NCBI GenBank assembly: GCA_963749535.1
Contig: CAVVNF010000006.1
Span: 1 to 47,733, forward strand
From: Chersky-299 sp963749535
Lineage (GTDB): Bacteria > Actinomycetota > Thermoleophilia > RBG-16-64-13
DNA: 47,733 bases
Direction of reading: 5' to 3'
Position numbers and translations under genes: made by a program
Shown here: piece by piece, positions 37,065 through 44,862 of the stretch
How the letters are laid out: each line of letters opens with the position of its first letter
How positions within the stretch are numbered: position 1 is the first letter of the stretch
The notes under the pieces: generated by a model
Told to the model about the DNA's origin: nothing
Seen by the model: the letters and a program-made list of their open reading frames with translations, nothing else
Databases searched by the model: none

Positions 37065-37619
37065 TCAGTCGACATAGTTCACGGTGCCCTTTTTCGAGCG
37101 CTCGCCAAGGGTGAACTTATTCTCAGCCGCGGCATAGCCCACGATGACCGCGCACTGCAGGGCGTAGCCTTCCGGGATGCCGGCTTCTTGCAGCAGGGCG
37201 CGGTTCTCGTCCCGGCGTAGCGCAAAGGTGGGCGAGAGCAGGAAGCACGAGGCTAGACCCAGTGCGGTCGCTTCAAGGAGCATGTTCTCCGCGGCCACCG
37301 CCGCATTGAAAGCGCTGTAAGGGGCAGTGGTCGGCGCGGAAAGCAGGATGAGCACCGGCGCGCCATACAGTGGCTGGTATCCCGGCAGTGACGCTCTCTG
37401 TTGCAGAAACTCGATGTCGGATTTGAGCATGGCATCGCTGGTCCGGTCATTGATCTTCTTGCGCAACTCCGCGTCACGGATCACCGAGATCTGAAAGGCT
37501 CCGGCATTCGGTGCCCATTGACCTGCCTCGACTATTCTCGCCACGTCATCGGGGAGAACTTCTTTGTCCAGGTACGCCCGCACACTTTTTCTGCTTCTGA
37601 TCGCGTCTGAAACGTTCAT
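37065..37619 (-). CDS. Nitroreductase-family flavoprotein
   Basis: A 184-residue protein of the nitroreductase fold: SDAIRSRKSVRAYLDKEV at the start (FMN phosphate-binding Arg/Ser), GQWAPNAGAFQISVI, FNAAVAAENMLLEATALGL and CAVIVGYAA near the end. These enzymes bind FMN and reduce nitro groups, quinones or enones with NAD(P)H; some reduce iodotyrosine or act in cobalamin lower-ligand synthesis. ATG 37619 with GAGGG seven bases upstream is preferred to ATG 37625. It stands alone beside the Kor/Hdr unit. Confidence 0.88.
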   Translation of the reverse strand: MNVSDAIRSRKSVRAYLDKEVLPDDVARIVEAGQWAPNAGAFQISVIRDAELRKKINDRTSDAMLKSDIEFLQQRASLPGYQPLYGAPVLILLSAPTTAPYSAFNAAVAAENMLLEATALGLASCFLLSPTFALRRDENRALLQEAGIPEGYALQCAVIVGYAAAENKFTLGERSKKGTVNYVD

Positions 37620-37890
37620 GATCATCCCTCTATTCGGTGTTCGCAGCCCTCGGCGTCGAGGCTCAGCCCCCCGGCTCATCCGCGAGACTCAGCCGTTTAC
37701 TCTACCATCCGGAATCCAAAGCTTTCGGCGGCTTCCTCGGCGCTGCGCGGCGTAGGCAACGACAGGAGCTGGAGTTGTTCGGAACGTACCCGCGGCTCGT
37801 CCGGGGGAAGTCGCACCAAGGCGAACATTCAGCCTAACATGGAGCGGCCGAGGCTTCTTCCGTCCGGGCTGGGGTGTAGCCTATTCCTCG

Positions 37891-39024
37891 ATGAAGACAG
37901 GAATCGCAACCCTCCCTCTCCACGGCGGCAAAGCGCCCGCCTGGCTCTTCTCGCGCATGCGGCTGTTGGCCCGTGAAGTCACCCTGGCGATCGTGAGCGA
38001 ATACGGGCCGGAAGAGATGCTGAGGCGCCTCTCCGACCCTGCGTGGTTCCAGGCGTTCGGGGCAGTTCTGGGCTTTGACTGGCACAGCTCGGGGGTGACC
38101 ACCACGGTCTGTGGGGCGCTCAAGGATGGTCTCCGTGGGCTCGAGCACGAGTCCGGTCTGATCGTGGCCGGAGGCAAGGGAGGGGTGTCGCGGAAGACGC
38201 CGGGGGAGATCGAGGCGGCGGCTGCTTCCGGAATACTGTCGATCGAGCCGCGGGGGCTGGTCTACGCGAGCAAGATGGCGGCGAAGGTGGACAGCTCGGG
38301 CCTGCAGGACGGCTACCAGATCTACCACCACAGCTTCTTCTTCACTCGTAAAGGCAATTGGGCGGTGGTTCAACAGGGCATGAACGACCAGAACTGCAAG
38401 GCCCGCCGCTACCATTGGCTCAGCGACACGGTGACCAACTACGTCGTGGAGCCCCATCAGGCGATCGCGTCGCAAGCTCCGGGGACGGCCGTCTTGAACA
38501 TGGTGGCCAAGGAGAGCCTTCCGGCGCAGGACGTCGTGACTCAGTTGTCGCACGAACCGCCGGACCGTATTTTGGGCCGGTTGAGCCGGCTGAAGGAGCT
38601 GTCGATGCCCGCTCGACATGCTGTCGAACTGCGAGACATCCATCCGGACAACTTCAAGAAGATCTTCCTCTCCACGTACGAGCGACAGCCTGAGAATTTT
38701 GAGGTGCTGCTGGGTCTGCAAGGGGTCGGTCCAAAGGCCATCCGGGCTCTCACGCTCATCGCCGAGCTGGTTTACGACACGCCTGCCAGCCGAAGCGATC
38801 CCGCACTGTTCAGCTACGCTCACGGCGGAAAAGATGGCTTCCCGTATCCGGTGGACCGCGAGATGTACGACCGCAACGTGGAAATCCTACGCACCGCCAT
38901 CGTTCAGGCGAAGCTCGGCCGCACCGAACGGCTGGAGGCTTTGCGACGCCTCGCCAAGTCGGCTCCACCGACTTGCTCTCGGCCGGCCGCGAGCCACTTC
39001 TTGGCAGACCAGGAGAATTTGTGA
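37891..39024 (+). CDS. DUF763-family protein
   Basis: A 377-residue member of DUF763: MKTGIATLPLHGGKAPAWLF, SGLIVAGGKGGVSRKTPGEI, YHHSFFFTRKGNWAVVQQGM, ARRYHWLSDTV and a helix-hairpin-helix-like LLGLQGVGPKAIRAL near residue 275. DUF763 is widespread in archaea and thermophilic bacteria; the helix-hairpin-helix hints at nucleic-acid binding, but no activity is known to me. ATG 37891 lacks a strong ribosome site. Its TGA overlaps the next gene's GTG start (GTGA). Confidence 0.85.
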   Translation: MKTGIATLPLHGGKAPAWLFSRMRLLAREVTLAIVSEYGPEEMLRRLSDPAWFQAFGAVLGFDWHSSGVTTTVCGALKDGLRGLEHESGLIVAGGKGGVSRKTPGEIEAAAASGILSIEPRGLVYASKMAAKVDSSGLQDGYQIYHHSFFFTRKGNWAVVQQGMNDQNCKARRYHWLSDTVTNYVVEPHQAIASQAPGTAVLNMVAKESLPAQDVVTQLSHEPPDRILGRLSRLKELSMPARHAVELRDIHPDNFKKIFLSTYERQPENFEVLLGLQGVGPKAIRALTLIAELVYDTPASRSDPALFSYAHGGKDGFPYPVDREMYDRNVEILRTAIVQAKLGRTERLEALRRLAKSAPPTCSRPAASHFLADQENL

Positions 39025-39699
39025 AAGGAATATGGTCAAGATCGGCTCTGGGACTGGCCGCGCTGGCACTGATCATGGCGCTGCTGCTGTTTCTCCCAGC
39101 CTGGTCGCTTGGTTGGTGGCAAGCCTGGCTCTACTGGTTGATCTTCCTCGGCGCGAGCTTGCTCGTGACGCTGTACTTCCTACGACGGGATCCTGACCTT
39201 ATCGAGCGGCGGCTCAAAGCGGGGCCGGCTGCGGAGCAGCAGACGAGCCAGCAGATCATCCAGTCTGCCCTCAGCCTCGTGTTCGCGGCACTGCTACTCG
39301 TGCCCGGGTTCGATCACCGGCTTCACTGGTCCGCCGTGCCACTTCCCGTGGCACTGGTCGCGGACGCGTTCGTGGTGGCAGGATTTTGGATCATCTTCCG
39401 AGTGTTCAGCGAGAACAGTCACGCCTCCAACACTGTGCGCGTGGAATTCGGCCAAGAGGTGATCTCCGTCGGGGCCGTATCGGTCGGTCCGCCACCCCAT
39501 GTACTCAGGAGGAATCATCCTGTTCGTGTTCACGCCACTGGCGCTCGGGTCGTGGTGGGCGTTCGTGCCTGGGGTTCTGCTCTGCGGCGGCGCGATTGCC
39601 AGGCTCTTGGAGGAAGAACGGTTTCTGACCGTGCATCTGGCCGGCTACTCTGAGTACCGGAAGAAAGTGCCGCATCGGTTGCTCCCGTTCATCTGGTGA
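39021..39699 (+). CDS. ICMT-type membrane methyltransferase (one frameshift)
   Basis: About 225 residues with four to five transmembrane helices (LALIMALLLFLPAWSLGWW, YWLIFLGASLLVTLYFL, SLVFAALLLVPGF). The family signature PYRSVRHPMYSGG, followed by ARLLEEERFLTVHLAGYSEY, is that of isoprenylcysteine-carboxyl-methyltransferase-like enzymes, which use SAM. The frame breaks at GTCGGGGCCG near 39472: one G fewer gives the signature. GTG 39021 has AGGAG five bases upstream and overlaps the DUF763 stop. The bacterial substrate is unknown. Confidence 0.85.
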
Positions 39700-39948
39700 C
39701 GGAGGCACAATCTCGTCTTTGCCGGACACGTGTGGATATGGGGCATAGATTGAAGTGCGAAGTGCCGCGCGGGGAGAGCACCTCGCGAGCCGAGACTTGT
39801 CACATGATCCAGGGTGCCTGGAGGGGGAAAGATGGCTCATAGGTCCGGAATTGCCGATCGATTGCCGATCGTGACGCTCATCGCCGCTCGGAAATTGTGT
39901 CTACTCGTCCTCGGTATCACCGTTGTCTGCACGAGACACTTCGGCCGC

Positions 39949-41034
39949 TCAGCTGCGACCGTTCCACTTGCGAGAATCCTTCTCCGCATCGCGGAGGATC
40001 TTCCATCTTCCGTCTTTCTCAGTACGGAGCCGCACATCCACCTTCGCCGCCGCAGTCTGTGCCTCGCGCATGAGTTTGTGATAGCTGGCCAATCGCTCAG
40101 GGGGCAGCATTCCTGACTCGACAGCAGCCTGGACCGCGCAACCCGGCTCGTCGTTGTGGGTGCAGTCGCGGAAACGGCATGACCGGGAGGCCTGTTCTAT
40201 CTCCGGGAAGACCGATGCGATGCCCTCCTCCGACCCGGTCAGACCGAACGCCCGCAGCCCCGGAGTGTCGATGAGCACGCCGCCGCCCGGCATCTGGATC
40301 AGCTCTCGCGTGACAGTCGTGTGCATGCCACGCCCGTCGCTCACGCGTACCTCGCGTGTCGCCTGCCGCTGCTCGCCGAGGAGCGAGTTGATGAGCGTGG
40401 ATTTCCCGGCGCCCGAAGGGCCGACCAGAACGGCGGTGCGATGGTCCGAGATATATTCAAGGAGCGGCTGGATGCCGTCGCCGGTGAGCGCGCTCGTGAC
40501 CAATACGTCCGCGCCAAGTGCGGCCGACTCGACCGCTGCGCGCGCCGCGGCCAGGTCTGCGGAGAGGTCGGCCTTGGTCAGCACCACCACGGGCACGGCG
40601 CCCGAGTCCCACGCTACAGAGAGCTCGCGCTCGATGCGGCGAAGGTTCGGCGCCTCGGCGAGCGGGTGAACGATGAAGACGGTGTCGATGTTGGCGGCCA
40701 GCACCTGGATGTCGGAGTTCTTGCCCGGGTCGCCGCGTGTGATCGCGCTCGTCCGCTCGAGCACGGCTTCGATGAGCGGGGCATCCAGGTTGTCGGGGAC
40801 GAGCACGGCCACCCAATCACCCACCGCGGGCAGATCCGCCGCACTGCTCGCGGACCTCAAGAGGCGTGCCGAGAACTTCGCCGGCATGACGCCCGCCGGC
40901 GTCGCGACAAGCAGACTGCCGCGGTCGCCGCGGATCGCACGGGCGGGCGTCAGACCCCGTGCAACGTAAGGCTCGAAAAGCTCCTCCCAATGTGGAGAAT
41001 AGCCAAGCGCTCGAAGCGCCGAAGTGTCAGTCAA
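39949..41034 (-). CDS. rsgA: Ribosome-assembly GTPase RsgA
   Basis: A 361-residue circularly permuted GTPase. An OB-fold N terminus (AVGDWVAVLV) is followed by the G motifs in permuted order: G4 VVLTKADLS, G1 VLVGPSGAGKSTLIN, G3 DTPGLR, and the C-terminal zinc site CRFRDCTHNDEPGCAV. RsgA checks maturation of the 30S ribosomal subunit. The TTG 41034 start has GAAGGA about seven bases upstream. It is divergent from the ribonuclease gene at 41316. Confidence 0.95.
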   Translation of the reverse strand: MTDTSALRALGYSPHWEELFEPYVARGLTPARAIRGDRGSLLVATPAGVMPAKFSARLLRSASSAADLPAVGDWVAVLVPDNLDAPLIEAVLERTSAITRGDPGKNSDIQVLAANIDTVFIVHPLAEAPNLRRIERELSVAWDSGAVPVVVLTKADLSADLAAARAAVESAALGADVLVTSALTGDGIQPLLEYISDHRTAVLVGPSGAGKSTLINSLLGEQRQATREVRVSDGRGMHTTVTRELIQMPGGGVLIDTPGLRAFGLTGSEEGIASVFPEIEQASRSCRFRDCTHNDEPGCAVQAAVESGMLPPERLASYHKLMREAQTAAAKVDVRLRTEKDGRWKILRDAEKDSRKWNGRS

Positions 41035-41315
41035 CGTTGATCCTTCCGTCCACCCAGCACCCGGGTCTTGCGAACATCATCGCCCCCGCCCACCCTCAAG
41101 CGCACGGGAACAGGATACCGTGCCACGGCTCTTGCCGCAGCTGATGGCCCACGGCCGGGGCTTTCGCGCGCCCTTGCTGGGTGCACTCTGTCCGGTGCCG
41201 CTTCCGATGCTACATTAGCCCTGGCCGCCGCACGCGACGGCGGATCACGAGCGCCCCCCGCGGAGAAGCTCAGCAATGTGCGCGCGGACGCGAACGAAGG
41301 AGACAGGCATATCTC

Positions 41316-42834
41316 ATGAATAGGAAGGATCAACAGCACCGCGCCATCCTGCAGGCGATCGCTCACAGAGTGATGCTCGAGCGGGGACTGCTCCCTGACT
41401 TTTCTCCAGAAGCGCTTGCAGAACTGAGCAAGATCGAGTCGTCCGCGTCGGCGACCGGCAGCGTGCCTGGCGGCGCGGCGACCGGTGGCGTGCCCGGTAG
41501 TGGGGCGATGACTGACCTCAGCGACCTTCTGTGGGCCTCCATCGATAACGACGACTCGCGCGACCTCGATCAGCTCACCGTTGCCGAGGCCATGCCCGAG
41601 GGCAAGGTGAAGATCCTTGTTGCCGTCGCCGACGTGGACTCGCTCGTGAAAAATGGGTCGGCCATCGACGAGCACGCCCGCCACAATACGACCTCGGTGT
41701 ACACCGCCGCCCAGATCTTCCCGATGCTTCCCGAGAAGCTTTCCACCGACCTCACCTCTCTGAATCTCGATGAGGAGCGCCTATCGGTGGTCAGTCGAGA
41801 TGGTGGTCGGCGCGGACGGCTCTCTCCTGGATTCTGAAGTCTATCGCGCGCGTGTCCGCAACCGAGCGAAGCTCGCCTACAACAGCGTGGCCGCCTGGCT
41901 GGAGGGAAACGGGGCGGCACCGCGAGGCTATCACCGCCGTCGCGCGGGCTGGCCGAGAACCTGCGCCTGCAGGACCGGATCGCGCAGAACATGAAGGACC
42001 TCCGGCACGCTCCACGGGGCGCTCAGCCTGGAGACCATCGAAGCGCGACCGGTCTTCGAGGGCGATACGATCCGCGACCTAAGTCGGAGGAGAAGAACCG
42101 GGCCAAGGACATCATCGAGGATTTCATGATCGCGGCGAACGGTGTGACCGCTCGGTTCCTCGCTTCGAAGGGATTCCCGTCGATCCGCCGCGTGGTCCGC
42201 ACCCCGAAACGATGGGAACGGATCGTCGAGATCGCCGCGGAACACCAGTTCACGCTGCCTGTCGATCCGGATTCGAAGGCGCTGGAGGAGTTCCTGGCGA
42301 AGCAGAAAGCCGCCGATCCGCTTCGGTTCCCCGACCTGTCCCTCGCCGTGATCAAGCTCCTGGGGCCGGGCGAATACATCGCCGAGCTTCCGGGCGAGAG
42401 CGCGCCGGGGCACTTTGGCCTTGCGGTCAAGGACTACACCCACTCCACCGCTCCCAATCGCCGCTACACCGATCTGATCACCCAACGCCTGCTGAAAGCC
42501 GCCCTCGACGGGCAGCCGTTGCCCTACAGCAAGGACGAACTGGATGCTCTGGCGACCCATTGCACCGCAGGAGGAGGACGCGGCGAACAAAGTCGAGCGG
42601 CAGGTCGAAAAATCCGCGGCTGCGCTTCTCCTGGAATCGAGGATCGGCGAGCAATTCGACGCCATCGTCACGGGCGCCTCCGACAAAGGCACGTGGGTCG
42701 CGGCTCCTCACGATCCCATCGAAGGAAGGCTCGCTCACGGGTTCGACGGCGTCGACGTCGGCGACCGGCTTCGCGTGCAATTGATATCGGTGGACGTGGA
42801 GCGGGGTTTCATCGACTTCAAGAGAGTGCGCTGA
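41316..42834 (+). CDS. RNB-domain ribonuclease (RNase II/R family), interrupted
   Basis: About 500 residues when frames are joined. The catalytic RNB motif SIDNDDSRDLDQLT carries the Asp cluster that binds Mg ions, followed by VAVADVDSLVKNGS. Downstream blocks in successive frames include MVVGADGSLLDSEVYRARV, EDFMIAANGVTARFLASKG, DYTHSTAPNRRYTDLITQRL and the S1-like C-terminal KGTWVAAPHDPIEGRL. It degrades RNA 3' to 5'. Shifts near 41800, 41930, 41975, 42060 and 42565 interrupt it. ATG 41316 follows GAAGGAGA. A small Gly/Ser/Val-rich insert (VPGG ... GGVPG) sits near residue 50. Confidence 0.8.
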
Positions 42835-42977
42835 GCCGAAAGGAATCTCCATGGGTATGGCGACGTTATGGATCCCCGTGAAATCGATTAAGTCTTCGTA
42901 GTCGAGTCCCAACTCGTCACGAGGTCTCGCAAGTTTAAGGCCGACGAGGACGCCCACTTAGCTCTCGCCGGTACCGC

Positions 42978-43604
42978 CTAGCCTTCCGGCTTTCGGCTGA
43001 AGACCGCCCACACCGCGCGAACCGGTCCTACCCGGTACACGACCTTCCACCCAACAACCGGTAAGCCGACCGCCTTCAGAAGCGCCTCAACCTCGTGTTT
43101 CGTGTGAAAGCGGTCTCTGCTGCGGCCCAGCGCATACATGAGCCTTCCTGCCCCAATGGCAAACATATCGGCCAAGACGAAGATCCCACCGGGCACGAGC
43201 ACCCGGCTCGCTTCTGCGAGCCCTTGAGGCTGGTCGCCCCAGTGATGGAAGGAGACGGTGCTGAGAACCACGTCAAAATGAGCGGCGGGGAACGGCAGAC
43301 TTTGGGCAGGCGCCTCGAGGAAATGGAACCGGGAGTTGAGCGGCGTCGACTCCTGGGCTACCCGAACCATTTCCGGCGCTGGATCGACCCCGTAGAGTTC
43401 ACCCGCAGGAAAACGCTCGGCCGCTTCGCGCAGAAGAGCGCCCGTTCCGCATCCCACGTCAAGGAGGCGATCAAACTGCGGCCGCAGACTCGAAACGATA
43501 TCCAAGACGCCGCGCTGCACCCGTCCGAAAAAGAGTCGCTGCAGGCGGCTTTGATTATAGTCGGCCGCCCAGCGGTTGAAGCGTCTTACATCGTCCTCAC
43601 GCAT
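42978..43604 (-). CDS. Class I SAM-dependent methyltransferase
   Basis: A 208-residue protein with SAM motifs I (LLDVGCGTGALLREAA), II/III (ELYGVDPAPEMV) and the FDVVLSTVSFHHW and PGGIFVLADMF blocks, i.e. a Methyltransf_11/UbiE-like small-molecule methyltransferase. ATG 43604; the ribosome site is weak. Stands alone. Substrate unknown. Confidence 0.9.
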   Translation of the reverse strand: MREDDVRRFNRWAADYNQSRLQRLFFGRVQRGVLDIVSSLRPQFDRLLDVGCGTGALLREAAERFPAGELYGVDPAPEMVRVAQESTPLNSRFHFLEAPAQSLPFPAAHFDVVLSTVSFHHWGDQPQGLAEASRVLVPGGIFVLADMFAIGAGRLMYALGRSRDRFHTKHEVEALLKAVGLPVVGWKVVYRVGPVRAVWAVFSRKPEG

Positions 43605-43914
43605 GCCGGCAATGCTAACACCTGAGACAGAAGGTCAAAGCCTCCTCCGATGCCAAGCCGGAAATAGGACCCGGCTCACCATCGAAAGCGGGTGGCGGGA
43701 AGTCGCCGACACGGCCCTCAACCTCGTGAAGCGCTTCATGTACCGAGGCGATCCCCCCGTGCACAATCCCGCCTTTGCCGGACACATGACAGGATGAATA
43801 TTCTTGGGGCTGACTGCCGCGGCCATTCGTCGCCCGCACGAGGAGCGTGTCGCTCTGGCGAAACAGCAATCGAGTCTCTCGCGGATGAACGGTGTGAAGC
43901 CTCCGACATTTCGT
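43605..43914. other. Gene-free stretch upstream of the c-di-GMP module
   Basis: No frame on either strand has coding character or a ribosome site. It separates the methyltransferase start from the sigma-28-like promoter at 43915-43942. Nothing else is recognised. Confidence 0.5.
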
Positions 43915-43942
43915 TAAAGTCTTCCTTCTACTCTGCCGATAA
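43915..43942 (+). promoter_or_regulatory. Sigma-28 (WhiG/FliA/SigD)-type promoter
   Basis: TAAA at 43915-43918 and GCCGATAA at 43935-43942 are separated by 16 bases. The consensus for SigD/FliA/WhiG is TAAA-N14-16-GCCGATAA/T, so both boxes match exactly. A start site near 43949-43953 would place the riboswitch about 55 bases into the transcript. No other such match was noticed in the window. No sigma-28 gene is in the window. Confidence 0.7.
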
Positions 43943-44005
43943 ACGGTTCGACTATCAGTCTAAAGACGTGGAGGCGGACCAGCTAACACAGGCGAGACTC
44001 TAAAC

Positions 44006-44100
44006 AACTGCTCCGAAACGGCAAACCCCGGGAAACCGGGAGACGCAAAGCTCCGGGTCTAAAGCGTAAACGCTAAGACGGCCGAGCTACCGAAGGCAAG
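44006..44100 (+). promoter_or_regulatory. c-di-GMP-I (GEMM-I) riboswitch aptamer
   Basis: The conserved landmarks appear in order: GGCAAACC (44020-44027), a 5-bp helix capped by a GAAA tetraloop (44027-44040), GACGCAAAGC (44042-44051), CCGGGTCTAAA (to 44063), a small hairpin, then GCCGAGCTACCGA (44081-44093). These are the tetraloop, tetraloop-receptor and ligand-pocket elements of GEMM-I aptamers. The outer P1 boundaries are approximate. It lies 55 bases after the sigma-28-like start and before the module's genes, so c-di-GMP should control them. Confidence 0.85.
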
Positions 44101-44153
44101 TATCAACCGCTTGCCGGCGTCCCCCAGAGATCTCGGCGCGGTTTGAGAAAGGA

Positions 44154-44360
44154 GTGGTTGACGGGTTGGATAGAACGAGGGCAAGACACTGGAGCCGCGG
44201 CAAGTCGCTAATGCTTGCCGCGGCTTCTTTTGTCGTTGTGTCGATGGCGGGGCACGACCTCAGCCGAGGCCCTGCTTCAGCCACCGCGTCGCACAACGCG
44301 GATCACATGCGCGGGCATTCCAGCACTTCTCGGCCGACCTACTCGGTCTGCTGGAACTAG
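44154..44360 (+). CDS. Possible small exported peptide after the riboswitch
   Basis: A 68-residue frame (GTG 44154) with a signal-peptide shape: basic RTRARHWSRGK, hydrophobic LMLAAASFVVVSMAG, then SATA before a short mature part ending TYSVCWN. Problems: AAAGGAG abuts the GTG with no spacing, and the riboswitch terminator lies inside the frame. ATG 44211 is an alternative start; a 17-codon frame from TTG 44158 ends at TAA overlapping that ATG, which would allow coupling. Translation is uncertain. Confidence 0.4.
   Translation: MVDGLDRTRARHWSRGKSLMLAAASFVVVSMAGHDLSRGPASATASHNADHMRGHSSTSRPTYSVCWN
44193..44231 (+). terminator. Intrinsic terminator, likely expression platform of the riboswitch
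   Basis: A 12-bp perfect stem (AGCCGCGGCAAG 44193-44204 with CTTGCCGCGGCT 44214-44225), nine-base loop and TCTTTTG tail. CTTGCCG at 44110-44116 is complementary to CGGCAAG at 44198-44204 and could form an antiterminator, while GGCAAG at 44095-44100, at the aptamer end, could pair with 44110-44115 instead. This gives a plausible ligand-controlled switch. Confidence 0.7.
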
Positions 44361-44397
44361 GCCCACCGACTAACCAATGCAAGAGGGAGTCCCGAAG

Positions 44398-44778
44398 ATG
44401 AAGAATCGTAAGAGGTACCTGGGGGCGATCATCGTCGCGGTGATCGTCGTTGCGTTTGCCGCGGTGAGCTTCAGCGGCGTGCTCGGTCTGCCCGGTTCCT
44501 CACACGAAGTCGGAGTGCTGTGGCGCTCAAACGCCGTGTCGCCAGTGAATCAAGTCGGCGTGTTGTGGCGATCGAATGCCGTGGGACCCGTGACCGACGT
44601 GGCGGTCCTCTGGCGGTCGAGCATCAAGGCCGACTCGAATGGCGATGTAGCGGTCCTCTGGCGGTCGAGCATCAAGGCCACTGCAAACGACGAGGTAGCG
44701 GTCCTATGGCGGTCCAGTATCAAAGCCATTCCGAGTGACGAAGTCGCCGTTTTGTGGCGGTCGACCTCCTACGCATAG
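44398..44778 (+). CDS. Exported six-repeat protein (VAVLWRSS repeats), undescribed family
   Basis: 126 residues. Residues 1-30 are a signal peptide or anchor (MKNRKRYLGA then IIVAVIVVAFAAVSFSG). From residue 38 to the end it consists of six repeats of 15, 15, 16, 16, 16 and 11 residues, each starting V-G/A-V-L-W-R-S: VGVLWRSNAVSPVNQ, VGVLWRSNAVGPVTD, VAVLWRSSIKADSNGD, VAVLWRSSIKATANDE, VAVLWRSSIKAIPSDE, VAVLWRSTSYA. The spacers turn acidic (D/E) before each core. Alternating hydrophobic residues suggest a beta-strand per repeat, so a small solenoid or amyloid-like surface fibre, or a multi-copy peptide precursor, is possible; I know no family with this repeat. ATG 44398 has GAGGGAG eight bases upstream. 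It follows the c-di-GMP riboswitch and precedes the GGDEF/HD-GYP gene. Confidence 0.85.
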   Translation: MKNRKRYLGAIIVAVIVVAFAAVSFSGVLGLPGSSHEVGVLWRSNAVSPVNQVGVLWRSNAVGPVTDVAVLWRSSIKADSNGDVAVLWRSSIKATANDEVAVLWRSSIKAIPSDEVAVLWRSTSYA

Positions 44779-44862
44779 GAGACGCATCAATCACGGACCG
44801 ATTACAACGTCGAGATGTGTAACCACAGACCGGGGTCGACATTGTTCGAGGATAGCTAAGAC

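Noticed and set aside
39814..40116. Plus-strand frame with a hydrophobic N terminus opposite RsgA
   Set aside because: It overlaps the RsgA coding region for most of its length, where the opposite strand has clear GTPase motifs.
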